The position numbers and the translations under genes were made by a program. Below, piece by piece: positions 40,201 to 52,200 of a stretch of DNA of 64,000 nt. Numbering within the stretch: position 1 is the stretch's first letter; each line of letters opens with the position of its first letter. Origin of the DNA: Pomphorhynchus laevis (taxonomy: Eukaryota > Acanthocephala > Palaeacanthocephala > Echinorhynchida > Pomphorhynchidae); the NCBI GenBank assembly GCA_012934845.2, contig WNNJ02003697.1, positions 1-64,000 on the forward strand. The letters run 5' to 3'. The notes below the pieces were generated by a model. That model searched no databases. It saw only the letters and a list, made by a program, of their open reading frames with translations, and was not told the DNA's origin.

Positions 40201-43200
40201 TGGGTCATATATATAATATGCTATCTTGGATCAAGGAATAGAGGCTAAAACCTGACAGCATAGCTGTTTCTCCTGATTACCTATAATTCTTATTCTTATA
40301 CAACGTCTGTTATTTATTAGTCAATTCATAAAAATGACGTTTATTTTAAATTTCAATTTTTTTATTTTAACTTGATTTAAATTATATAAAATCTTATAAC
40401 AATTATTTATTTTATTATTTAATTATTAAATTTTGATTTAGCATTATTATTGTTATTATTTTTTATTTTGTAATTATATTAAATAATTAGACTCAGTTAG
40501 CTGATTTGATTTGTGAAAGTTTCTTTCATGATTACATAATTCGATAAAAAACATAAAATTTATTGAATGTGCTAATACGTTCATCATCTGAATAGAATAT
40601 AATTGTCTAGTTATTTCTGCTTATTTAACTTTTTAAAAGCAAGTAGATCAAAATGTCTATATTCTGATGATAAACGAGTAGCGTTCTTATATTTAAGAAA
40701 TGTCTTTGTTTATTTGCGGGATCCATAAAAACAAGAAGCATATTTAACATTTATTGAAACAGTGAGAACAGAGCTTAAATAAAAAGTTGAGTAAGTGTGT
40801 ATGATTTCTAGGATAGCTCTTAAGATATTTTGATCAAAAGGCTTAGTGTTTGAAGACAGCAAACCATAACAGCAGTACAAACAGGGCGAATTAAACAGAG
40901 CAAATCACCTTAAAAAAATTTGGTTCTGATAAACATACATTTTTTCATAACATGTCGGAGGTTCAAAGCAATTGCAATTCCAGCAAAATTCCTTACGAAA
41001 AATCAAAATTCAACGAAAAATATCAGGTATTCTCAGATAATACACACTGCAAGCAAAAGGTTAGTTCTGTTTCTATTGTTTGTGACGATGAAGGGTTACT
41101 TCCACCCATTCCCAAACTTACAAATTTGGGTATTATAAAGATATCAAAGCCCGTTGCTAGACATTCATTATTTAATATTTTCCTAAGGAAATTTTCTACT
41201 GAACTTAAAAATAGAGTTGTTTTTAACTGTGTTCGATACAGTGAATCAGAAATAAAAATTTCTTTCGCCTCGCCTGAGGATCTTAAAAGATATGCTGTAT
41301 TTTTTTGAATCCAATTTGTCCGAATTTGGATCGTTTGAACAAAAACCAATCATGGCCTCGGTCAAAATATCGAATCTCCCGGCCCACCTTGAAAATGAGG
41401 ATATTGCATTACTAAAAAGTAAGTTCAATATTTCCAGTTTTCGTCAACTTATGGGAAAGAATGGCTTCCCCTTAACGATCGCTTTCGGTTCTGCGGCAAT
41501 TGATCAAGCTGAGTTACTCGTCAGATCTGCTAATAACCCATTTTTGGGCTTCAATTTATCCTTTAAAATAGTTGGCAGGGAAGAATTTACATACCCCCAT
41601 TGTAGTCGGTGCCATAAGTGGGGGCATTGGGCTTCCAGCTGCACCTTACCGACTACATGTGGGGTGTGTAGCTCCTTATCCTGCCCAGCCGTAATGGACG
41701 GCTGTAAATGCTCGGCCCTCCTTTCCTGCTCCAACTGTGGGGGGTGTCACCCTGCTTGGAGCAGGAGGTGTAACGTCTTCAAAGATTACGCCAACAAATT
41801 CTGTTCAACAGCTACCAAGAAGCCGGCCTCTTTTTCCGAAGCAGCTGCCCTGCCTTCTAACGTCGGGTCAAGAATGACGGACGCCGACATCTTTAGAGCC
41901 ATAGACATCCGTGCCGCTGTGAATAAGAAACAGACTGAGGAATTAGTCAAGTCTCTGCTCGGTGCCCTCCTCACGGCACCGTATGTTCCGATTAATGCAG
42001 TAATACCGCCTTCAAAGAAAAGGGGGGCTTCGGCCAATTCTCCCATCCAACCCTTAAATATTGGGAAACTATTAAAGTCTAGGGCTAGAAGGGGAAATGA
42101 AGATGCTGCCCAGGGGCAAGTACCTACCCTGGACGGAGCTGGTGGCGGGAAGGGAAACCTTCCTGCACCTAGCTCTGTCTAGGTAGGCAATCCCCCATCC
42201 AACTAATCCATCACAATGCAGAGTACTCGTGAGCCTTTTTCACTGAATGTCCTTCAGTGGAATTCGGGAGGTACTTCTGCCCTCAGACTTTTATCTGGTA
42301 TAGATACAGATGTTATAGTCCTTCAGGAGACGCGGTCTATCCGTCTTCCCCAGGACATTACTCGATTTATCCCAAAGCATATATGTTCCCACTATACTCC
42401 GTACTTAGCCCCACCTCACTCCTCTTCATCTCAAGGACTCTTGACCTTAGTTAAGTGCTCCTTAAGGTCCTCCCTCCTATTAAACTACTCATGTCCAGCC
42501 ATGTCTTGTTTAGTAGTTTCACTTAGTAAAAACGGTAAACGCCTCAGTCTAGCCAATGTCTACATCCGTCCAGGGGAAATTCACAAGAACCGTGATCTCC
42601 TGGATAGTATTATTGACAGCGGTTATGACATGATACTTGGGGATTTCAACGACAGAACTGGTCGTTGGATCAATGCAGCGCTTCGCAGAGCCAGGAACGG
42701 TTATCTTATTCACAAACCCCCATCCCCTACCTTTCATTGCACATCAACAAATTCTATCCTCGACATTTTACTGCTTCACTCGAGGTGGCTGTTAAAACCC
42801 CTCTGCACGGAGCAGTCGCGCCAGCAATTGTCCACCTCTCATGACCTAATTCGTTGGAGAATTGAGGAAGATATGTTGCTTCGCAGAAGGTTTCACTTTG
42901 ATCCGATCAGAGTGGCCTTCTTTCAGGCGGCTATCCAACTCTTTCCCCGAATAGGAAATGAGAGTCTGACCGAATTTAATACCTACCTCTTTTCGCAAGC
43001 TACCGCGATTCTATCGACTACCTATAAAGGTCGTATATACAATCCCACTCCGACGAAACTCAAGGTCCTAGCAAAATTACTGAACCTCCCTAATCTCTCT
43101 GCTTCCGCCAAACAGGCCCTCTCGAATGAATACTGGAGCACCAGATACAGGTTCCAGCTGAGTAGGGATAGGACGAGTATCGCTCGCCTTAATCCTTCTC

Positions 43201-46200
43201 AGTCTTCCTTTTGGAAGATTTTCAAGAAGGAGAAGTTTGTTTGCTGGAAGGATAGAGCATTGAGTTGGATAGGGAATGTAGGCCTTGATAAAGTTTTGGA
43301 GGAGTCACTAGCCCTACACAACTATGGAGCCACTCAATCACCTCAACCAATCCCGCCTTGGTGTAACTTCAGGAGTAGGGATCTATCTGTTACGGATATT
43401 CTTAACTCCTGGGGTCCACTCCCGGGCACCTCCAAATCCGTCGTTCCACTTTCTTCTCGGGTCTGTCAGCTTTTGACAGCTGATCAGAGAAGAGAGGTGG
43501 CCGTAACAATGCTTTTAGCCTCCCCATCTGATGTAGCAGGCATCAATATTAGTAAGCGTGTTTTTATTCCTAAGAAAAAATCCTGCTCATGTCCTAAAGA
43601 CCTGCGACCCATTTCGATTCAAAATTCCCTCGTGTCGATTTACGAAAAAGCGCTTGCGCGTAAAATCCGCGACCATTTAAGTAGGCGTAATTTGATCCCT
43701 CCAGGTTTTCATGGGTTCGTCAAAGGTCGCTCGGTCCATTCGGCAGTAGGTGAGTTGGAGCAGTTTTGTCGGGAGAATAGCCATCGCCTAGTTGTGGCTA
43801 TTTTCCTTGACTTTTCTGCTGCATTTGACCGCATCTCCATTCCTTTTGTGATCTCTTCTCTTAGGTCCCTCGGGTTGCCTGCGAGAATTGTGAACAGGGT
43901 GGAGATTCTGCTGTACACCAAGCGGTTTTATTATGAAGACGACCCTGATGCGCGTCAGTTTTACCCTATTACAGGTGTGCCTCAAGGTTCACCTCTTTCT
44001 CCTATCTTATATCTTGCTGCCTCCATTAATCTATTCAAAATATTTAAACGCGAACAACGTCTTGTGGTGTATGCTGATGACACCACAGCCCTGTTCTCTG
44101 GACACAGGTGTAAAGACGTAGTTTCTGACATCAGCCGCTTCTTTTTAAGATTAAAAGACCAGTTACCCAAATCCAATCTTATTTTAAACTCCGCCAAATC
44201 GCAGGCGGTTGTCTTTCATGGCACCACTGCAACAAAGAAAAAACTTAAGAGATTAGCACTCTCAGCACTTTCCTCCATATTTGCCTCTGAACCACTCCCC
44301 ACCTTCACATGTCGGGTAAAATACCTGGGGTTCACCGTTACGGTGAACTGGTCGGCGAAAGCTGACCTGGATAGACTTAAACGTATCCTGAGGAAAGCTA
44401 GGTGGGCTCTGAAACGGGCTCAGCATCTGTCATTGAAAGGGAAAACCCAGGTACGCCTTTGGGGTACCTGGGCTATCTCGGGACTAGTCTTTTTCTCAAG
44501 AGGACGTCCCCCAGAGCAAAGGCTAAGGTTTCTTAAGCTCCTCGTCTCTCGTTTACCCAGCATAGTTCGCGCCGATTGGATTCTTCGGGGGGTGAAAGAC
44601 CCCGGGTGGTTCAGTCGGAAGGCGGCGTGTTGGATCGGTTGGGGGGCTCAGATCCCCCTGGATTTGATGCCTTGAACATTGAAGAAGACTAACACGTGCT
44701 GTCTTGTTATTTCTTTTGTTTATCTTGGAACTGATCTGACATTTATTTATTCCTTCACCATGTATTATTTGTTATTAAGAAAATCTTTATTTATTTATTT
44801 ATAACAGCAGTATCAGAGAAAACTGTGTGTAGGGGTAGACATTAACTTTCATTGATAGTATACTTTATTAGTAGAAAGAGAACTTTAAGAGTCTCTATAA
44901 TACGGTGAGATGCGTATTCGATTTTAAAGAAGGATAATGCTGCAGAATTGACATAAAATCAAATAATAATTTACGAGATTATAAAGATATTAAAATGCTC
45001 GATAACTATTGTCTGTTGATATTGATCAAATTACATAAAGTAGTATAATGATAAATTAACTTTGTACTGATTAAAAGTATTTTGCTAAACTTGCCTTTTT
45101 ATTGAAATAAAATGTGACAAGATTCCTATCGGTTGTCGAATAAAGTATAAATTGTCATTTAAATATCTCGGCTGTTTGCCTTTGAGATTATTTTGTTGAA
45201 TTCTTGCTATTGCTCAAGGTACGACCAATTCGAGGAGAGATGAATGTTTGACATGGCGTGATTCTTACTTTAGCTTTTGGTAATGACCTCAGTATGAGTT
45301 TGAGTTCATGCAGGCAAAATTAGGATTTTTCTAGCATTACGATGTTTGTATTAAGTATCCGATTCGAAACTATGATATCCTGGATAAGTTCGTGATGTTG
45401 TCGCTATTATTACACGTTGAAACGGGTTAGCTACAATGAAATAATATATTCTGAAGAATGATTGGGAAATGTTTTTTGAGAAATAGGTGTTTTAAATATT
45501 TCTCAATTGAAAGAAACCCTTGACACGTTACAGATTTAAAACCGGTTTTCTCGGATTGTGTGTGATATTATGGGTATCTGTGCTTTGTTACAACTAATCG
45601 AAACATATAGAGTAGTGTTATAAGTGATACTAGTAATAATTAGAAATTTGTATTTTATCACAAAAATATAAAGTGTATTTGTGATTTTTATAGAAAATGA
45701 AAAACTTAGCATTGTGCGACAAGTAACGCTTGTTATAGTTTAAATAATTCGAAAAGCTGTTTATTGGGATTAAAATATTTCGATTAAAAAAGTTGCATGC
45801 ATATAATAAATATTTGTATCCTACCTCAGTACGAGAATCTACTATTGACCCTGCTTTGACTAATTTTCGAGCACATTTAGTCCGGTTTTCTTGAGCACAA
45901 AGATGTAAGGGTGATAATCCATTATTTGCAAATGAATTTATTTCTGATCCATGAATCAGTAGCAGCTCTACCATATCAACGTATCCTTCCTGACAAGCCA
46001 AATGCAGAGGAGTGAATCCAGCCTTAATAAAAAAACTCTTAAAATTCAAATGTAACAATTTATATAATTTCAAATAATATATATACAAATAACTTTGTTG
46101 TTTATTTTCTCAAAGACAAACTGCTGGAAATATTGGTGAGATAATATTTATTGAAAAAAAAGAGTTCATTGAAAAAAACCCCAGCTGTGAGAAAAACACC

Positions 46201-49200
46201 CACAACTATTATATATATATATATATATTAGTTTAAAGAAATACCAGGAATACAGAAAAAAATTATTAACGTTTTCGGCCGAAGCCTTTTTCAATCTAAA
46301 ACAAGTGCTCAAAATTAGAAAACATCATAAATCCAAAGTCACGTTAAGTCTAAATTAAAAATATGTTTATCGTTTAATCCAAATGGATCATCACTCATCA
46401 CGCGACCAATCATCTGCATTTCTCCTTCGCGTCTTTCTTCTGTGCTTCTAAATGTTGATGCTACCACTGTATATTTCAATATGTGTTCGTCATCATTTTC
46501 TACGATATGCCGTACCAATGCATCATTCTCTTTTATATTTGCCTTGATATCTGCTCGTCTGTTATTTAGCCTTTCACTACGAGATCGGCATGATTAACCT
46601 ACGTATTGATGATTGCAACCACCACAATGTGCGATGTATATAATATCTTTAGTGGCACAGTTAAAATTTCCTTTAATAAGATACCTGCGATTGGTGGTTG
46701 TGCTACTATAGGTATTGGTGTCACATATTGATTCACATGTCTTACACCTAGGACGTTTACACGACATGCACCCATTTATTGATATGTCATTAGCATATTT
46801 AAGTAGTTACCTAATTTTAGGGGTACCTTAAATACAGTTTTTATATCTATATTTGAACCGGATCATTTTATTATTTGGTTCATGTCTTTTCTTAGATTTG
46901 CAAGTCCTGGGTGATATGTTAGAACCAACAGACGCTTATCTCACATAAACTTACTATCACTCTTTTCTATCGACGTTGTGTGATCCATCCTTCGTACCTT
47001 CTGTATGTGTTGGTACGTCTGTCTATAGGTATAACCTCTATTCAGTAAAATATTTCTAAAATCTGCAAGTGCATTTTCCATATCACTCACATCCATGCAT
47101 GCCCTTCTCCGTCGCAAAGCTTCCGAATAAATCATTGACCTTTTTACGGATGAAGGATGACAAGACCCTGCATGAAGTAATAAATCATTTTTTGAAGTGG
47201 GTTTTTTGTAGAATTTGTGCTTGATGTTGTTACCATCTGTTGAAACTATTATATCTAGAAATGGCAATTCATTACCCATTTCGAAATTGAAATGAAGCGG
47301 CCCATTGTTCAATTCGGTTTTAAATAGATTCAACTTATCACTAGTTCCTTTCCAGATTATGAAAATATCATCAATGTACCTTACGTAGAGCAGAATATCC
47401 ATCTCGTACTTCATTATCACAGCATTTTCTATCATGGACACGTAAAGAATAGCATAAGCAGGTGCCATGGGTGTTCCCATGGCTGTTTTTTTATTTGTTT
47501 GTAGTATGTGTCGTTGAATCGAAATATGTTGTGATCGAGAATAAGATCAATTGATTCATCTACAACTGTGCATTTCGTTTTGGGCCATTGGCTATAATTC
47601 ATAAAACTTGTTACTGCATCGATTCCTTCTCGATAAAGAATGTTTGTGTAGAGTACAGTAATATCAGCTGTAACTATTGTTAGCTTGTCGTTCGTTGCTA
47701 TATTAAGATTTTTTAATTTTCGAATGAATTGCAATGAGCTACTTATATAGGTTTGAACATTTTTAGCAAGTGGTATAAGTAATTTGTGTATGTATTTAGA
47801 TAAGTTTTCCATTACCGTGTTTTTACAGCTCACAATCGGTCGACCAACAAAAGGTCTTTCTGGTTTGTGTACTTTTGGCAGCATATATAATGTGCCAAAG
47901 TTCATATTCGATGGTGTCAATATTTGAAGTTGTTCTGGTTCCAAGTTTCTCAGGGAAATATGCTTCGTCAAATGATCTCTGAGGGCATGAATAGACTTAC
48001 TAAGAGCATCCGCATTCACCTGTACATACGAGTCTGAAGACAATTGTCGCAATCCTTCGGAAACATAATCTGACGTCGCCCAAACAACTGGAAAACATCC
48101 TTTGTCTGCCTTCTTAATGACACAATCCTCTCTCTTTTTTAAACCCATTATTAATCTTAGCTGTTCCTTAGATACATTTCCCGACGTTTTAACTTGCTTA
48201 TTCTTTAAGTATTTCGTCCACATTTGCTCTATTGTTCTTTTCTGACTTGTAGATGGTTGATTAGTTTTTCCATATATAGCATTAATTGATTGCTTTAAGT
48301 TTTTCGCAACTTCAAATCTATCATACTCCAAAGGAGCTATCGCAAAATTTAAACCCAGCTGAAGTACCTTTTCCTCCTCTGTTGTCAGGTTAATTGTAGG
48401 TGAAGCTCCTACTACATATTTTTCATTGTTTATTTTACGAGGTCTCCGTGCAAATCCTCTGCGATTTGGATGCCATTCATATCGTGACAGTTCATCAGTG
48501 TTTACTCGTCGTTTCAGCCACCATGATAACTTATTCACCTTTTGTGTTAAAAGGTATCTATACTGATCCTCATCAATCTCTACACTTATGATATTGTGTG
48601 CGTGTCCATAATATCGCTGAATGATGTGTGTAAGTTGAACACCGCAACGTTTAGAGCTAAATTCCAAGATCTTTCAATTGATCTAGCAAATTCTGGTTCA
48701 ACCAATTATTATTTATACACATACTTTTTTTAATGCGTAGTCCCTTTGGAATGATGTTGTTATCAATACAATATGATAAAAACTGGTAGTGAGCACGTGT
48801 TGAAGATTTCTGTAAATTCGACGGGATCCGCGTATGGATTCGGTTAGATATAATATATGTTTCGTTTGAATACCGTCGCCTGGAATCCATATTGGATGCA
48901 GATTGATATTAGTTTAAAAATACAGAAAAAAAATTATTAACGTTTTCGGCCGAAGCCTTTTTCAATCTAAAACAAGTGCTCAAAATTAGAAAACATCATA
49001 AATCCAAAGTCACGTTAAGTCTAAATTAAAAATATGTTTATCGTTTAATCCAAATGAATTATCACTCATCACGCGACCAATCATCTGCATTTCTCCTTCG
49101 CGTCTTTCTTCTGTGCTTCTAAATGTTGATGCTACCACTGTATATTTCAATGTGTTCGTCATCATTTTCTACGATATGCCGTACCAATGCATCATTCTCT

Positions 49201-52200
49201 TTTATATTTGCCTTGATATCTGCTCGTCTGTTATTTAGCCTTTCACTAAGAGATCGGCATGATTCACCTACGTATTGATGATTGCAACCACCACAATGTG
49301 CGATGTATATAATATCTTTAGTGGCACAGTTGAAATTTCCTTTAATAAGATACCTGCGATTGGTGGTTGTGCGATATTATCTTTAGTGGCACAGTTAAAA
49401 TTTCCTTTCATAAGATACCTGCGATTGGTGGCAGGTATCTTATTAAAGGAAATTTTAACTGTGCCACTAAAGATATTATATACATCGCACATTGTGGTGG
49501 TTGCAATCATCAATACGTAGGTGAATCATGCCGATCTCGTAGTGAAAGGCTAAATAACAGACGAGCAGATATCAAGGCAAATATAAAAGAGAATGATGCA
49601 TTGGTACGGCATATCGTAGAAAATGATGACGAACACATATTGAAATATACAGTGGTAGCATCAACATTTAGAAGCACAGAAGAAAGACGCGAAGGAGAAA
49701 TGCAGATGATTGGTCGCGTGATGAGTGATGATCCATTTGGATTAAACGATAAACATATTTTTAATTTAGACTTAACGTGACTTTGGATTTATGATGTTTT
49801 CTAATTTTGAGCACTTGTTTTAGATTGAAAAAGGCTTCGGCCGAAAACGTTAATAATTTTTTTTCTGTATTTCTGGTATTTCTTTAAACTCATATCAATC
49901 TGCATCTAATATGGATCCCAGGCGACGGTATTCAATATATATCTGTGGTATTGAACCGGTTGTTCACAAGATCAACCGGTTCAATACCACAGGTTTAAAT
50001 ACAACCGGTTCAATACCATATATAAAGCGACAACTCAGCAACAACCTCTGCCTAGTGTTTAAGGATGGTCCGCACAGCAATTCGATCTGGTTAAGAGCGT
50101 AAGCCTCAGACAATTAAGCAAAGTGTCGGAAACGCCTTTATTCACAATGTCACACAGGCAACCGAAACGACCAGTGTGTACCTCATTCTACTGATGAGTG
50201 TTGCCGGGTACTCATCATTTCGATGCTGAAGTGGTCGTCTAGAAGTGACATGGTAACTGAAAGTCGTGAATCGAAGTCCAGCCTATCAAGCAACACCATT
50301 TAGTATATATATATCATGTTTAGTTGGCATCCATGTTGCCCACGCGAAATTACAACGCAACAAATCGAGTGGTACGCTAATGCTGATTTATCAATATATT
50401 TATTATAATAAATCTAAGTGATTTGTCATCTATTATTGTAAACTTTACATATTGTACTGTACAAAATATGAATCATTGCTCTGGTGTGGCAATCCAAACG
50501 TTTACATTTAAGACGAGCATACGTATTTGACGATTTATTAAATTATAGGTTAGAGAACTTTCAATTTACAGCTGAATTTATTATTCAGTCATAATTCACA
50601 CAGGTTTGTAATCATTGCGTTACGTTCATATCTCACATATGAAATATGTGAGACTAACCACAATGTAAGCAGGTACATTGTGCTTGGATTTGTTATTGGC
50701 TTTCTGATTGGTAATAAAGGATTACTCGCTAAATTACAATATCGTAGCATACATTATGCCTTTATGAAAAATGAAATAACTAGCTTTGAATTTCACCACA
50801 CGCTGACAATTCTGCGTGCCGCCGTTGTCTACAATCGCCTATTCAGCGGACTTGCGACTGTTTATTTGACATTTAACTTCAATACCTATAAATTGTGTCC
50901 TTATCACCCGAGGAACCGTTTATCCAATTTGAGAGAAAGCAGCAGAAATTAGTGAAAAACCAACATAAAATTTTTATCACATTTCTTCTGATGTTCGAAA
51001 CACATTTAGCACGAATTTTATCAAATAATGAGAATTAGGTATTGGCCTACCCACCATAATTTGTAGATTTAATTAATTTGATTGAAAAAAAAAGAATTAA
51101 AAATGCTGAAAACAAAACTATTAGAAATTAATATTTTTAAATTATGGATATAAATCAATTGTTCATTGAATCCGGAGAGAATAAAATAAATGTAACGTAA
51201 AAATTAGTAGAATGTTTGACAGCTGACTGTTATCATCACAAGGACAAAACATTATAATAAACCAACTTGTTTCCGGAAAGCTAGTTCATATTTTATTAAC
51301 GTTTCTCATAACTTCAAACAACTAGATGTGTTGAGAAATGAAAATACCATCAACAACTGAAAATATAGCAATAAAACAATATTCATTATATAAGAATTAT
51401 TTACAAAAATTAATTATTTAAAGAATAAGTTTAACTAAAACAAAATGTATAAAAAAAGTAAAGCAAATTTAAGAGATAAAAAATTTAAAGCATTTATTAT
51501 TAAATCAATATCAAGTTCGTTGTCTATAATCATTAAGTTTTTATGCATAAAAATGCCTCTCATGCTTTTTGTTCTAAATATTATTTCTAAAGGAAAGAGC
51601 TTGCTTTTGTACAAATCTATTTTATGATTATTATTTAAAGAGTGATCAATAACTGCACTAAAGACTATTCCCATTCTAACTAAATATTTATATTGTTCAA
51701 TGCGTTGTGATAATTGATTTCTAGTTTGACCTATACATATTATGCATATAACTTATGTATGTCGCAGTCTTCACATGGTAATTTATGCAAAACCCCATTT
51801 TTGTTGTAACGAGGATTGCGTTTAAATATATTCTTTATGTTTGCATATTTCTGTTATAAATAACTACATATTTCGGATATCGCCAATCATCATTTACGTA
51901 AATTATCGACAATTGCGTATTTTATTTCACTTTATAGATGATCAAATTAAATAAGCTAACTGAGTCTACGTATTTTATATCGCAAATTAAAAATAATGCA
52001 AAATAAAAGTTAAATAGTTAAATAATAAAAAATTAATTAATAATAAATAATTGTTATAAGATTTTATATAATTTATATCAAGATGAATTATAAACTGAAA
52101 TTAAAAATAAAAATCAATTTTTATGAATTGACTAATAAATAACAGACGTTGTATCAGAATAAGAATTAGAGGTCATCAGGAGGAACTGCTATGCTATCAG

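Larger units (their letters stand above)
40866..44812 (+). mobile_element. Full-length LINE (LINE-A) with 12-bp target-site duplication
   Basis: ATAACAGCAGTA occurs at 40866-40877 and 44801-44812 and brackets the element (40878-44800, about 3.9 kb). It has a 74-base 5' UTR, ORF1, ORF2 33 bases after ORF1, and a 3' end with TTTA repeats instead of poly(A). ORF2 is fully open, and ORF1 has one frame change. Zinc-knuckle ORF1 plus APE-type endonuclease and RT without RNase H suggests the Jockey superfamily; the exact clade is uncertain. Clean ends indicate a young insertion, in the antisense direction to the host gene. Confidence 0.9.
46220..49940 (-). mobile_element. Penelope-type element with head-to-head palindromic 5' end
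   Basis: The main copy runs on the minus strand. Its coding region starts near 48890 and ends in a C-terminal GIY-YIG domain near 46740-46370, with the 3' end near 46220 beside an (AT)n run. The 3' terminal block (about 46225-46740) recurs in the same direction upstream of the ORF (48905-49430) as a pseudo-LTR. From about 49430 the same block plus ORF start is repeated on the plus strand to about 49940, making a large palindrome. Pseudo-LTRs and inverted 5' pieces are known for Penelope elements. Coding is broken in a few places. Confidence 0.85.

Noticed and set aside
42257-44197. Short frames overlapping LINE-A ORF2 on both strands
   Set aside because: They are shadows of the 819-codon ORF2.
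49973-50100. A tRNA or tRNA-derived SINE
   Set aside because: GGTTCAATACC resembles a B box, but no A box or cloverleaf could be found at the right distance.
50680-50952. A 90-codon host gene
   Set aside because: There is no recognisable domain, splice context or start context. It is noted only as an unexplained open stretch.
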